NCBI GenBank assembly: GCA_025355805.1
Contig: JANXYY010000150.1
Location: 1-36,172 of the forward strand
Direction of reading: 5' to 3'
Length of the DNA stretch: 36,172 nucleotides
DNA from: Actinomycetes bacterium
Lineage (GTDB): Bacteria > Actinomycetota > Actinomycetes > Nanopelagicales > Nanopelagicaceae
Under the pieces are notes generated by a model. That model was not told where the DNA came from. It saw only the letters and a list, made by a program, of their open reading frames with translations, and searched no databases. Below, one piece after another: positions 24,606-34,436 of this stretch. A program made the position numbers and the translations under genes. Numbering within the stretch: the first letter of the stretch is position 1; the number at the start of each line of letters is the position of its first letter.

Positions 24606-25217
24606 TTAAACCCCGGGTGCCTTCTCTTTATTTGCGACCGCTTCGGCAACTGCCCGCATCGATATGCGTCGATCCATAGACGCCTTTTGGATCCAGCGAA
24701 AGGCATCCGACTCACTCACTCCCATCGCAGACATAAGGAGCCCCTTCGCGCGCTCAACCGCTTTTCGAGTCTCCAAGCGATCGGCCAATGTTTCAACTTC
24801 ACTCTCGAGGGCGAGCATCTCTTGGTGGCGGCCAACGGCCATTTCGATCGCTGGAATCAGATCGCCGATTGCAAAAGGTTTGAGCAAATATGCCATGGCT
24901 CCAGCCTGCTTAGCCCGCAGTACGAGGTCCCGTTGGCTGAACGCGGTCAACATCAAGACCGCACCTAGTCGCTCTTTAACAATCGTCTCAGCCGCCGTTA
25001 TCCCATCCATCACCGGCATCTTTACATCCAGAATTATGAGATCTGGGCTCAATTCCCGGGCCAAAGCCAGAGCGCTCTCTCCGTCGCTAACCTCTCCGAC
25101 CACTTCATACCCTGCCTCGCCAAGCATCTCCACTAGATCGAGGCGAATCAGCGCCTCATCCTCGGCGACCAGTATTCGGTAGCGACCAGAGTCAGGACTC
25201 GATGGGGAGGCGGTCAT
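24606..25217 (-). CDS. pdtaR: PdtaR-type response regulator with ANTAR RNA-binding domain
   Basis: A 203-residue protein. The receiver domain spans about 12-130, with the acidic pair E19-D20, phospho-acceptor D64 in LIILDVKMPVMDG, T91 and K113 in LLKPF. An ANTAR domain follows (about 137-195, RKAVERAKGLLMSAMGVSESDAFRWIQKASM). ANTAR proteins bind paired hairpins in RNA and cause antitermination. The M. tuberculosis homologue Rv1626 is paired with the kinase PdtaS and lies in the same pyk/polA neighbourhood. No kinase is present here. ATG at 25217 is six bases after TAGGCT (leaderless). It reads towards the liv operon. Confidence 0.92.
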   Translation of the reverse strand: MTASPSSPDSGRYRILVAEDEALIRLDLVEMLGEAGYEVVGEVSDGESALALARELSPDLIILDVKMPVMDGITAAETIVKERLGAVLMLTAFSQRDLVLRAKQAGAMAYLLKPFAIGDLIPAIEMAVGRHQEMLALESEVETLADRLETRKAVERAKGLLMSAMGVSESDAFRWIQKASMDRRISMRAVAEAVANKEKAPGV

Positions 25218-25223
25218 AAAAGG

Positions 25224-25229
25224 AGCCTA
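25224..25229 (-). promoter_or_regulatory. -10 hexamer for pdtaR
   Basis: TAGGCT on the minus strand, then six bases (CCTTTT), then ATG at 25217. There is no Shine-Dalgarno between them. Confidence 0.55.
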
Positions 25230-25263
25230 GAGCCCAGGATAAGATGAGAGCTAGTAATTACGA

Positions 25264-25336
25264 GCCTCGGTACTCCAACGGTAGAGAGGGCAGTCTCAAA
25301 CACTGCATAGTGTCGGTTCGAATCCGACTCGAGGCA
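25264..25336 (+). tRNA. tRNA with anticodon CAA (Leu by anticodon) and a short variable loop
   Basis: A 73-base cloverleaf. The acceptor is GCCTCGG paired with TCGAGGC, one G-T pair, discriminator A. The D arm is CTC/GAG with a loop containing GG. The anticodon stem is GCAGT/ACTGC with loop CTCAAAC, so the anticodon is CAA (reads UUG, Leu). The variable loop is five bases (ATAGT). The T arm is GTCGG/CCGAC with loop TTCGAAT. CCA is not encoded. Canonical bacterial tRNA-Leu has a long variable arm, so the class I shape is odd. TAAGAT (25240-25245) or TAGTAA (25252-25257) may serve as -10. The gene lies between pyk and pdtaR but on the opposite strand. Confidence 0.9.
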
Positions 25337-25338
25337 CA

Positions 25339-26778
25339 TTAGCGATACGCGGGCGCGATGCCGCTAATCGCATCACCAATCCGATGCACGCGCATCGCGT
25401 TGGTCGACCCCGGAATGCCCGGGGGCGCGCCTGCGACGATCATGATCAAATCTCCCAAATCCACTCGCTTGCTATCGATGAGAGCCGAATCGACTTGCTT
25501 CACCATGTCATCCGTATGCCCCACGGCTTGGACGATCATCGGTTCAACGCCCCAAGAAAGGGCCAGGCGGTTGAAGGTTCCGTGATCAGGGGTAAGAGCC
25601 AGAATCGGAAGGGCAGAACGCAAGCGAGACATTCTGCGTGCAGAATCACCAGATTGCGTAAAGGCTACTAGAAATTTGGCACCGACGATTTCACCAACTT
25701 CCACCGCCGCCTTAGTGATCGCACCGCCTTTTGTGCGGGGTGAATGTTTGAGTTTCGGTACCAAGTCGAGGGCTTCAGATTCAATTTTTTCGATAATGCG
25801 TGACATGGTCGCAACCGTTTCAACCGCATGATGTCCAATGCTCGTCTCTCCCGAAAGCATCAAGGCATCAGCGCCATCCAGCACCGCGTTTGCACAATCG
25901 GTGACCTCTGCTCTCGTGGGTCTCGAAGCGGTGATCATCGAGTCGAGCATCTGAGTTGCGACTATGACTGGTTTGGCGTTGTCCCTGGCGAGGGTGACGC
26001 AATGTTTCTGCACCATGGGCACATCTTCGATCGGTAATTCAACGCCCAAGTCTCCACGTGCGACCATGATGCCATCGAAGGCATCCACAATCGCGGCCAA
26101 ATTCGCGACAGCTTGCGGCTTTTCAATCTTTGCTATGACTGGAATGCGGATTCCTTCTTCATCCATAATGCGGTGAACGCCATCGATATCTTCAGCGGTT
26201 CTAACGAATGAGAGCGCTACCCAATCGACACCGATCCGAAGTGCCCAACGCAGATCGTTTTCATCTTTTTCGGACAGTGCGGGAACTGAGACCGCGACTC
26301 CTGGCAGGTTTAAGCCTTTATTGTTGCTAACCGCTCCTGCTTCTATGCAGCGAGTTTTGACGTCGGTACCGGAAACTTCAAGAACCTCAAGTGCCACTCG
26401 ACCATCGTCGATCAAAATTCGATCTCCCGGGGCGACATCCCCAGTTAGTCCTTTGTAGGTTGTTGAAACAATCTCTTTTGTACCAATCACATCCTCCGTC
26501 GTGATCGTGAACACGTCGCCAAGTTCAAGTTCGTGTGGACCATTAGCAAAACGCCCCAACCGGATTTTTGGTCCTTGTAGGTCTGCCAGGATTGCGACTG
26601 GACGCCCAGCCGCTTTAGCCACTTGTCGCACTCGCTCATAACGTAACGCCTGCTCGGGATACGAACCGTGCGAAAGATTAAGGCGAGCCACATCCATTCC
26701 CGCTGCTACGAGAGCGGTTAACTGCTCAACGCTCTCCGAAGACGGTCCGAGGGTACATACAATTTTTGCGCGACGCAT
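25339..26778 (-). CDS. pyk: Pyruvate kinase
   Basis: The 479-residue protein is a full-length pyruvate kinase making pyruvate and ATP from PEP and ADP. It starts RRAKIVCTLGPSS. Conserved blocks are GMDVARLNLSHGSY near residue 32, ILADLQGPKIRLG near 65, the active-site stretch VIAKIEKPQAVANL near 215 and the metal site GIMVARGDLGVELP near 236. The family blocks ATQMLDSMITASRPTRAEV and DALMLSGETSIG follow. A C-terminal allosteric domain covers about 345-479. ATG at 26778 lies six bases after TAGGAT, so the gene probably has its own leaderless promoter in the 15-base gap after gltD. Its 3' end meets the tRNA gene on the other strand. Confidence 0.97.
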   Translation of the reverse strand: MRRAKIVCTLGPSSESVEQLTALVAAGMDVARLNLSHGSYPEQALRYERVRQVAKAAGRPVAILADLQGPKIRLGRFANGPHELELGDVFTITTEDVIGTKEIVSTTYKGLTGDVAPGDRILIDDGRVALEVLEVSGTDVKTRCIEAGAVSNNKGLNLPGVAVSVPALSEKDENDLRWALRIGVDWVALSFVRTAEDIDGVHRIMDEEGIRIPVIAKIEKPQAVANLAAIVDAFDGIMVARGDLGVELPIEDVPMVQKHCVTLARDNAKPVIVATQMLDSMITASRPTRAEVTDCANAVLDGADALMLSGETSIGHHAVETVATMSRIIEKIESEALDLVPKLKHSPRTKGGAITKAAVEVGEIVGAKFLVAFTQSGDSARRMSRLRSALPILALTPDHGTFNRLALSWGVEPMIVQAVGHTDDMVKQVDSALIDSKRVDLGDLIMIVAGAPPGIPGSTNAMRVHRIGDAISGIAPAYR

Positions 26779-26784
26779 TTACTT

Positions 26785-26790
26785 ATCCTA
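26785..26790 (-). promoter_or_regulatory. -10 hexamer for pyk
   Basis: TAGGAT on the minus strand, then six bases (AAGTAA), then ATG at 26778. It sits three bases after the gltD stop codon. No Shine-Dalgarno is present. Confidence 0.55.
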
Positions 26791-26793
26791 TGT

Positions 26794-28251
26794 CTAGATG
26801 ATTAGTGATCTGTCGGATGGCGAAATTATGACCGGCAACCGCGCTGGTCCCAGCAAAAATGTATCAACACCCGCGGCCGCGGATCGACCTTCGGCGATGG
26901 CCCACACAATTAGAGATTGTCCTCGGCCGGCGTCACCACAAATGAAAACACCGTGGGTATCACTCATGAAATTTTCATCACGCTTGATATTGCCACGCTC
27001 ATCAAATGTGACTTCCAATTGAGTAAGCAACGGTGAACGCTCAGGGCCGGTAAATCCCATGGCCAATAGAACCAAATCAGCCTCAACGATCTGCTCCGTG
27101 CCGGTAATGACTTCAAATCGTCCGTCGATAAAGGTGCCCTCAGCGATCTGAATTCCGACTAGCTCGTTATTTTCGTTTCCAAGAAAGGCTTGAGTCGTAA
27201 CAGAATAAATTCGTTCCCCACCCTCTTCGTGAGCCCCCGCTACTCGAAAGAGCATTGGGTAAATTGGCCAGGGTTGCGAAGCGGGCCTTTCTTCCCCTGG
27301 TCGAGACATAATCTCTAATTGCTTAACACTGGTGGCGCCCTGTCTCAAAGCGGTGCCGAGGCAATCTGCTCCAGTGTCACCGCCGCCAAGAATTATGACG
27401 CGTTTACCTCTGGCGCTTATCGGTGATTCGTAATCGAGTTCATGCAGAGCTTCTTTATTTCCCCAAGGCAAGTACTCCATCGCTTGATAAATCCCTGACA
27501 ACTCGCGACCAGGCACACCCAAATCACGTGCCGCGGTGGCGCCCACTGCGATCACAACAGCGTCGTAACGCGATCGCAATTGGGTCCCCGTGATATCAAC
27601 TCCGGCTTCCACGCTAGTTCGAAAACGAGTTCCTTCGCCAATCATCTGAGCAATCCGGCGATCGAGAATACCTTTCTCCATCTTGAACTCCGGAATTCCA
27701 TAACGTAGCAATCCGCCCACGCGATCGGCACGTTCATATACCGCCACCGTGTGCCCGGCTCTGGTCAGTTGCTGAGCAGCAGCTAAACCCGCTGGGCCTG
27801 AGCCCAGAACCGCCACAGTTTTTCCACTGAGTCGATCAGGTGGGAGTGGCACAATCGTCCCTGCATTCCAAGCCTCCTCAACAGTTCGCAGTTCGACTTG
27901 CTTGATCGTTACCGCATCGCCATCAATGGCTACGACGCACGCGCTCTCGCATGGTGCGGGACAGAGCCGTCCAGTGAATTCGGGAAAATTATTGGTCGCA
28001 TGGAGCCGGTTGATTGCTTCGCGCGTTTCGCCTCGCCAGATGAGGTCATTCCACTCGGGAATTAGATTTCCAAGCGGACAGCCTTGATGACAGAACGGAA
28101 TCCCACAGTCCATGCATCGACCTGCTTGCTTTTGTAAATCGGCAAGTGGTTGCTCCTGGTAAACCTCGCGCCAATCTTGGAGCCGAAGTTCGACTGGACG
28201 CCGTTTGGGTAATCCGCGAGGCGTTGTTAGGAAACCTTTTGGATCAGCCAT
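26794..28251 (-). CDS. gltD: Glutamate synthase small subunit
   Basis: The 485-residue protein carries N-terminal iron-sulphur cysteines in [17 protein letters not shown] near residue 47 and [11 protein letters not shown] near 94. An FAD-binding loop [17 protein letters not shown] is near 146 and an NADPH-binding loop [13 protein letters not shown] near 285. A final FAD block, [23 protein letters not shown], is near 435. It passes electrons from NADPH to GltB for glutamate formation. Its ATG overlaps the gltB end by eight bases and is preceded by a strong Shine-Dalgarno GGAGGTG, so the two subunits are made together. Confidence 0.97.
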   Translation of the reverse strand: MADPKGFLTTPRGLPKRRPVELRLQDWREVYQEQPLADLQKQAGRCMDCGIPFCHQGCPLGNLIPEWNDLIWRGETREAINRLHATNNFPEFTGRLCPAPCESACVVAIDGDAVTIKQVELRTVEEAWNAGTIVPLPPDRLSGKTVAVLGSGPAGLAAAQQLTRAGHTVAVYERADRVGGLLRYGIPEFKMEKGILDRRIAQMIGEGTRFRTSVEAGVDITGTQLRSRYDAVVIAVGATAARDLGVPGRELSGIYQAMEYLPWGNKEALHELDYESPISARGKRVIILGGGDTGADCLGTALRQGATSVKQLEIMSRPGEERPASQPWPIYPMLFRVAGAHEEGGERIYSVTTQAFLGNENNELVGIQIAEGTFIDGRFEVITGTEQIVEADLVLLAMGFTGPERSPLLTQLEVTFDERGNIKRDENFMSDTHGVFICGDAGRGQSLIVWAIAEGRSAAAGVDTFLLGPARLPVIISPSDRSLII

Positions 28252-31200
28252 TTGCCACCTCCATCACCGCGTCATCAACCGAACGCCCCTCGGATTCTGC
28301 CGTGCTGATCGCAGTCAAAACACGCGCAAATTCCCGCGGCATAATCAGTGAAAAACGGGAAACGGAATCGGGCCAGGCAGCCAAAATCTCGGCAGCTACT
28401 AGGGATCCAGTTTCAGCTGCGTGCCGCGAAATCAAATTGTGAAGTAATTCAGATTGCAGCGAATCGATCGGAATCACATCCACCATTTCGCCGTTGAGCT
28501 TAGTTAGATCAAGATCAAGAACGAACGCTCGCCCCCCAGACATTCCAGCGGCCAAGTTTCTTCCTGTTTTCCCCAGTATCACTACGGTTCCACCGGTCAT
28601 GTATTCACAGGCGTGATCGCCAACTCCTTCGACGACCGCCTTTGCCCCTGAGTTCCTCACACAAAAGCGTTCGCCCACGATTCCGCGAAGGTAGATCTCG
28701 CCACTTGTTGCTCCATAGCCAATCACATTTCCTGCGATCACATTTTGTGCGGCGTTGAACGTGGCGCTTTCGTCAGGTCTGACGATGATTCGTCCTCCCG
28801 AAAGCCCCTTGCCAACATAGTCGTTGGCGTCACCATAAAGACGGATCCCGACTCCCGGAGGCAAAAATGCACCTAGCGACTGTCCAGCGGAACCATGCAA
28901 TGTGATGTCTATAGTTCCGTCAGGCAATCCCGCGCCACCAAACCGCCTAGTGACCTCCGAGCCAAGCATCGTTCCAACAGTACGATTTACGTTCCGAACT
29001 GGTAATGAAATGCGAACAGCGTTCTGATTTTCAAGAGCGTCGCGAGCCAATTCGATCAGCTGATTGTCCATCGCTTTCTCTAGCCCGTGGTCCTGTTTTT
29101 GAGTGCAACTTCGCGCTGCTCCCAGCGGTAGTTCTGGAAGGTGGAGTAAGGGCGAAAGATCAAGTCCATTGGCTTTCCAATGATCAACGGCGATTTTAGT
29201 CTCAAGCAGTTCGACGTGCCCGATTGCCTCAAGTAGTGAATGTAGCCCAAGAAAAGCAAGATATTCACGGACCTCCGTGGCGATATATTCGAAGAAGGTC
29301 TCGACGAATTCTGGTTTGCCGCTGAAGCGTGCGCGCAATTCTGGATTCTGAGTTGCGACGCCAACTGGGCAAGTATCAAGATGGCAAACACGCATCATGA
29401 CGCAACCGGAAACTACCAATGGCGCAGTTGCAAAACCGAATTCTTCCGCCCCAAGCAGCGCAGCAATCACGACGTCGCGCCCGGTCTTTAGTTGCCCATC
29501 GGTTTGAACAACGATGCGATCTCGCAGCCCATTCAGCAGGAGAGTCTGCTGAGTTTCGGCTAAGCCCAATTCCCATGGCGCGCCGGCGTGCTTTAGCGAG
29601 GTTAGGGGTGCGGCGCCGGTTCCGCCATCGTGCCCAGAGATGAGGACGACATCAGCGTGCGCTTTACTCACGCCAGCAGCAACCGTGCCTATTCCAACTT
29701 CGGCAACAAGTTTCACATGAATTCGCGCATACCGATTTGCGTTCTTCAAATCATGAATCAACTGAGCCAAGTCTTCAATTGAGTAAATATCGTGATGTGG
29801 CGGAGGTGAGATCAAGCCAACGCCTGGCGTTGAATGGCGCGTCTTAGCTACCCAGGGATAAACTTTATTGGCTGGAAGTTGCCCACCTTCGCCTGGCTTG
29901 GCACCTTGGGCCATTTTGATTTGCAGATCATCGGCGTTGACTAAATATTCGCTCGTGACACCAAAGCGTCCTGAAGCAACTTGCTTTATCGCAGAGCGTT
30001 TTGAATCGCCGTTTGGAAGCGGCAGGTAGCGCTCGGGATCTTCGCCTCCCTCGCCAGTGTTGGATTTACCGCCGATCCGATTCATTGCAATGGCGAGAGT
30101 CTCGTGAGTTTCTTTCGAAATCGAGCCATATGACATAGCGCCTGTCGAGAATCGCTTTACGATCGATTCGACCGATTCGACTTCCTCGATCGGAATCGGA
30201 TTTAGCGCTGGCTTAAGCGAGAAGAGTCCGCGAAGAGTCATGAGTCGGCGTGATTGTTCATCTACCCGGTTCGTGTAATTTTTAAAAATGTCATATCGAC
30301 GGTTACGAGTCGAATGTTGCAAAGCGAAAACTGTTTCGGGATCGAATAAGTGCGGTTCTCCTTCACGGCGCCACTGGTACTCGCCCCCAATGGGCAATTT
30401 AACTGCTCCTGGCAAATCTCCACCTGGCGGGTAGGCGAAATGGTGACGCCGAATCGCCTCTTGTGCAATGACGTCAATTCCAATCCCGCCAAGTCTTGAA
30501 ACCGTGCCGGAGAAATACTCATCAATCACAGCCATAGACAGCCCAAGTGCTTCGAAAACCTGTGCACCCGTGTACGAGGCGACAGTCGAAATGCCCATCT
30601 TCGACATCACCTTCAGGACGCCTTTTCCAAGCGCCTTGATGAGGTTGCGAACTGCCTTCTCGGGTGTGATGTTCTCGATGATGCCTTGAAGCACCAAATC
30701 TTCGGCAGTCTCCATCGCTAAATAAGGATTAACAGCCGCAGCTCCATAGCCAATCAGAAGCGCGACATGGTGAACTTCGCGTACATCGCCGGCTTCGACA
30801 ACCAATCCAACTTGGGTGCGCGTGCGCTCTCGGATCAAATGATGATGGACTGCTGATGTCAGTAGTAATGATGGGATTGGCGCATTATCGGCATCGCCGT
30901 CGCGGTCGGATAAAAGAACAATCCTCGCGCCATCGGCGATTGCGGATGAGACCTCTCGTCGGATCTCTTCGAGGCGCTGTACCAATCCCGCGCCATCGCT
31001 GGCCACAGGGAATAGCCCCCGAACCACGTGCGTTGTGAACCCCGGTAAATCTCCATCGGCATTGACGTGCACGATTTTGGCAAGTTCGTCATTATCAATG
31101 ACTGGGAATGGCAAAACAATCTGTCGACACGATGCAGCACTTGGTTCTAAGAGATTGTGCTCGGGGCCAATAGTCCCGGAGAGCGAGGTTACAAGTTCTT

Positions 31201-32770
31201 CACGAATGGCATCGAGCGGTGGATTTGTGACTTGGGCGAAAAGTTGCGTGAAATAATCAAAAAGAAGTCTCGGGCGCTTAGAAAGAACTGCGATTGGCGT
31301 GTCAGTGCCCATTGAACCGATTGGCTCGGCCCCGCTTCGAGCCATGGGCGAAATTAGAATTCTAATTTCTTCTTCCGTGTAGCCAAAAGCTCGTTGACGG
31401 CGGGCGACCGATGCGTGCGGATAGATGATGTGTTCTCGGGAAGAAAGGTCTTCCAACCTGATCAAGCCGGAATGTAGCCATTCAGAGTACGGAGCGGCAG
31501 TGGCCAGTTCGTTTTTAATTTCGTCGTCTTCAATTATCCGTCCCTGCTCGACATCAACCAGAAACATTCGACCAGGTTGCAAACGACCCTTTCGAATCAC
31601 CTCGTCTTGTGGGATTTCAAGAACACCAACCTCGCTGGCGAGTACTACCAAATCTTTCGTTACCCAATAGCGCGCGGGACGTAATCCGTTGCGGTCAAGA
31701 ACGGCGCCAATTTGGGTGCCATCCGTGAACGTGACACATGCCGGGCCGTCCCAAGGTTCCATCAAAGCGCTATGAAACGCATAGAAATCTCGGTGCGGTT
31801 GCGCCATGCTCGAGTTGTTTTCCCATGCCTCGGGAATCATCATGAGTACGGCGTGCGGAAGCGAACGGCCGCCCAAATGAAGCAATTCAAGAACTTCATC
31901 AAAGGAAGCAGAGTCGCTACCGCCGGTGCTGCAAATTGGAAAGAGTCTTTGCAAATCGCCCGGGATCAGCGGCGACTTAAGTAGCGCTTCGCGAGCCCGC
32001 ATCCAGTTGCGATTACCTTTGACAGTATTTATCTCGCCGTTATGAGCGATGTAGCGATACGGATGGGCAAGTGGCCACGAAGGAAACGTATTTGTTGAAA
32101 ATCGCGAATGAATTAACGCCAAGCGCGAAACCATTCGCTGGTCGGAAAGATCAGGGAAGAACAGTTCCAATTGTCCGGTAGTCAACATCCCTTTGTAGAC
32201 AATGGTGCGGCTTGAAAGTGAAGCAAAATAGACGGCGAGAGTGTGTTCAGCACGTTTACGCAAACCAAACGCAAGGCGATCGAGGGCAACACCGCTCTCC
32301 CCTTGCTTGCCCGAGATGAACAGTTGTTTGAAAGATGGCATGACTGAGCGTGCGGTCAGGCCAATCGTCGACGGATCCGTCGGAAGATTTCGCCAACCGA
32401 GAGTTATCAGCCCTTCCTCGTCGGCAATTTGTGCAATTTGATTGATCAGATTGGCCGACTCCTCTGGATCACTCGGCAAGAAGGCAATCCCCACCGCGTA
32501 AAAGCCGGCCATTGGCAGTTCTAAGCCACTAACAGCCCGAAAAAATGCATCTGGGATCGCCAAGAGCATCCCAGCACCATCACCGCTATCTGGTTCAGCT
32601 CCCGAGGCTCCGCGATGTTCCAAATTACGAAGGGCAATGAGCGCCTTCGCGATTACCTCGTGACTCGCTTCTCCCGTGAGGGTGGCGACGAAAGCAACGC
32701 CACATGAATCACGCTCGGCAGCAGGGTCGTACAACCCCTGCGCAGGTGGAGTGGAGGAGAAAGGGATCAA
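28244..32770 (-). CDS. gltB: Glutamate synthase large subunit
   Basis: The 1508-residue protein transfers the amide of glutamine to 2-oxoglutarate. The N-terminal class II glutaminase domain is exposed by cleavage before Cys23 ([10 protein letters not shown]). The central domain and FMN-binding synthase domain follow ([46 protein letters not shown]). The 3Fe-4S cysteines are in [15 protein letters not shown] near residue 1130, and a GXGXG beta-helix domain ends the protein. The start is TTG at 32770 with GGAG six bases upstream; the protein then begins close to the family consensus ([17 protein letters not shown]). It forms an operon with gltD. Confidence 0.97.
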   Translation of the reverse strand: MIPFSSTPPAQGLYDPAAERDSCGVAFVATLTGEASHEVIAKALIALRNLEHRGASGAEPDSGDGAGMLLAIPDAFFRAVSGLELPMAGFYAVGIAFLPSDPEESANLINQIAQIADEEGLITLGWRNLPTDPSTIGLTARSVMPSFKQLFISGKQGESGVALDRLAFGLRKRAEHTLAVYFASLSSRTIVYKGMLTTGQLELFFPDLSDQRMVSRLALIHSRFSTNTFPSWPLAHPYRYIAHNGEINTVKGNRNWMRAREALLKSPLIPGDLQRLFPICSTGGSDSASFDEVLELLHLGGRSLPHAVLMMIPEAWENNSSMAQPHRDFYAFHSALMEPWDGPACVTFTDGTQIGAVLDRNGLRPARYWVTKDLVVLASEVGVLEIPQDEVIRKGRLQPGRMFLVDVEQGRIIEDDEIKNELATAAPYSEWLHSGLIRLEDLSSREHIIYPHASVARRQRAFGYTEEEIRILISPMARSGAEPIGSMGTDTPIAVLSKRPRLLFDYFTQLFAQVTNPPLDAIREELVTSLSGTIGPEHNLLEPSAASCRQIVLPFPVIDNDELAKIVHVNADGDLPGFTTHVVRGLFPVASDGAGLVQRLEEIRREVSSAIADGARIVLLSDRDGDADNAPIPSLLLTSAVHHHLIRERTRTQVGLVVEAGDVREVHHVALLIGYGAAAVNPYLAMETAEDLVLQGIIENITPEKAVRNLIKALGKGVLKVMSKMGISTVASYTGAQVFEALGLSMAVIDEYFSGTVSRLGGIGIDVIAQEAIRRHHFAYPPGGDLPGAVKLPIGGEYQWRREGEPHLFDPETVFALQHSTRNRRYDIFKNYTNRVDEQSRRLMTLRGLFSLKPALNPIPIEEVESVESIVKRFSTGAMSYGSISKETHETLAIAMNRIGGKSNTGEGGEDPERYLPLPNGDSKRSAIKQVASGRFGVTSEYLVNADDLQIKMAQGAKPGEGGQLPANKVYPWVAKTRHSTPGVGLISPPPHHDIYSIEDLAQLIHDLKNANRYARIHVKLVAEVGIGTVAAGVSKAHADVVLISGHDGGTGAAPLTSLKHAGAPWELGLAETQQTLLLNGLRDRIVVQTDGQLKTGRDVVIAALLGAEEFGFATAPLVVSGCVMMRVCHLDTCPVGVATQNPELRARFSGKPEFVETFFEYIATEVREYLAFLGLHSLLEAIGHVELLETKIAVDHWKANGLDLSPLLHLPELPLGAARSCTQKQDHGLEKAMDNQLIELARDALENQNAVRISLPVRNVNRTVGTMLGSEVTRRFGGAGLPDGTIDITLHGSAGQSLGAFLPPGVGIRLYGDANDYVGKGLSGGRIIVRPDESATFNAAQNVIAGNVIGYGATSGEIYLRGIVGERFCVRNSGAKAVVEGVGDHACEYMTGGTVVILGKTGRNLAAGMSGGRAFVLDLDLTKLNGEMVDVIPIDSLQSELLHNLISRHAAETGSLVAAEILAAWPDSVSRFSLIMPREFARVLTAISTAESEGRSVDDAVMEVANG

Positions 32771-32821
32771 ATCGGGCTCCAGTTGTCCTAAGGAGCGGGA
32801 CGACGTTGGCCCGAGTGGCTC

Positions 32822-33664
32822 CTAATCTAGCAGCGCAGGCGCCCTTCGACTGCGCTGCAAGAAGGTAATGGCCCCGATCAAGACCACAAGGGAGACCCAA
32901 TCGTTTAGGCGAAGTCCCAAAATGTGGTGGGCATCATCAATCCTAAGCGCCTCGATCCAGCCGCGGCCCAGAGTGTAAAGCGCGACGTAGAGGGCGAAGA
33001 CTTGCCCATTTACCAGTTTCCAACGTTTCTCTGCATAGATGAGAACTACTGCCACGCCGATGCACCAGAGGGATTCGTATAAGAAGGTGGGATGGAAGGT
33101 GGCGAAGTTTGCATACCCAGGTGGACGTAATGCTGGAGGAATCTTTAACCCCCACGGAAGGGTGGTCGGTCGGCCAAAGAGCTCTCCATTGAACCAATTG
33201 CCCCATCGTCCAATCGCCTGCGCTAAGACCAACCCTGGTGCAAGCGAGTCGGCCAACGTTCCAAAAGAAGGAACGTCTGGACGACGTTTGGCCAACCGAC
33301 GATGGGCATAGAACGTCGCCAATCCGCCCAGTGCCACGGCTCCCCAAATTCCCATCCCGCCTTTCCAGATTTTCAAGGCGTCAATTAAATGCCCATGAGC
33401 ACCGAAGTAGAGTTCGGGGGTCGTGAAGACGTGGTAGAGCCGTCCGCCGATTATTCCGATTGGAACAATGAGGATCGACATGTCAGCTATGTCGCCGGCA
33501 GCACCCCCGCGATGTTGCCAACGCTTGGACCCCCATTGAACGGCCACAAAAATTCCTAAAAGAATTATGAGCGCGTAAAAGTGAAAGACCAGGGGTCCAA
33601 GGTGGATCGACGAGACGGTTGGTGTGGGAATGAAAGCCAGAATTTGGGTCATGGAATTTGTCAT
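32822..33664 (-). CDS. lgt: Phosphatidylglycerol:prolipoprotein diacylglyceryl transferase
   Basis: The 280-residue membrane protein has about seven helices and the Lgt signature IGRWGNWFNGELFGRP near residues 150-165. It adds diacylglycerol to the lipobox cysteine of lipoproteins such as the LivJ lipoprotein here. The E. coli motif GGMSFHG, with catalytically important His103, reads GGMGIWG here, so Trp replaces His. I believe this is common in actinobacteria. The start at 33664 lies five bases after the dsbA-like stop; an in-frame ATG four codons later is an alternative. No Shine-Dalgarno is evident, so coupling is likely. Confidence 0.95.
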   Translation of the reverse strand: MTNSMTQILAFIPTPTVSSIHLGPLVFHFYALIILLGIFVAVQWGSKRWQHRGGAAGDIADMSILIVPIGIIGGRLYHVFTTPELYFGAHGHLIDALKIWKGGMGIWGAVALGGLATFYAHRRLAKRRPDVPSFGTLADSLAPGLVLAQAIGRWGNWFNGELFGRPTTLPWGLKIPPALRPPGYANFATFHPTFLYESLWCIGVAVVLIYAEKRWKLVNGQVFALYVALYTLGRGWIEALRIDDAHHILGLRLNDWVSLVVLIGAITFLQRSRRAPALLD

Positions 33665-33669
33665 CGCGC

Positions 33670-34422
33670 TCAGTTGACGCCGACTGCGACCAGCGCTGCT
33701 TTAAACAGGGTGGGACTCCCGTAGATACCGGTAGTTCGATCTAACGCTTTGCCATTTATCAAGATCGTTGGCGTTTGATTGATGCTGGCATCGACGCCAC
33801 TAGCTTCGACGTTCTGGACCCACTTCGAATATGTTCCATCTTTGATACACGTTTCATATGCGGGATCCGTGATGCCCGCTGCTTTACCCGCGGCAGTCAA
33901 AGTGTCGATGCCCCAATAGCCGGAATTCTCACGCTTTTGATGTGCGTATAGATATGAGTGGAGGTCGAGGAATTTACCTACTTTATCTGCACACCCGCTT
34001 GCATTTGCCAAAGTGGTGGACTCTGCCCCAATGAATGAAAGTACGTGAAACACCACTTTCGCCTTTCCCTGACTGGCGACATCGTGGAGATACTGACCAT
34101 TCGCTGTTTCAAAAATTTCGCACGATGGACATTGAAAATCTTCCCAAACATCGATGACCGGCTTGGCAGATGCGTTGAAAGCGATCCCAGAACGATCTGC
34201 GACCGCCGCCGACGGGGGGAGCGTCACGTTGGTGTTCGTCTTGTTACTGATGATGCTAAAAACAACGCCGACAATCACCACGAGCACGATGGATGCAGCC
34301 GTAATGAGCCGCGTCGTCCGACGCCTTTGCGTCTGCAGATCGAGATTCGCTTGCCTGGCAGCGGCGGCTTTAATTCGCTTCTCCGACTTGGTCTGGTGAC
34401 CGTCGTTACTTCGTCCATCCAT
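33670..34422 (-). CDS. Membrane-anchored DsbA-like thiol-disulfide protein
   Basis: A 250-residue protein. A basic cytoplasmic N-terminus (about 1-38) is followed by one membrane anchor (about 39-58) and an extracellular thioredoxin-fold domain. The active site is CPSC at 98-101 (WEDFQCPSCEIFE), and the cis-proline region is QTPTILINGK near 217. The insertion between them is the helical lid of the DsbA family. It probably introduces or shuffles disulfides in exported proteins. The adjacent MauE-like protein, just upstream with a 14-base gap, is a plausible redox partner. Actinobacteria commonly place this pair between trpA and lgt. Confidence 0.9.
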   Translation of the reverse strand: MDGRSNDGHQTKSEKRIKAAAARQANLDLQTQRRRTTRLITAASIVLVVIVGVVFSIISNKTNTNVTLPPSAAVADRSGIAFNASAKPVIDVWEDFQCPSCEIFETANGQYLHDVASQGKAKVVFHVLSFIGAESTTLANASGCADKVGKFLDLHSYLYAHQKRENSGYWGIDTLTAAGKAAGITDPAYETCIKDGTYSKWVQNVEASGVDASINQTPTILINGKALDRTTGIYGSPTLFKAALVAVGVN

Positions 34423-34436
34423 TTAGATTGCCCCCA

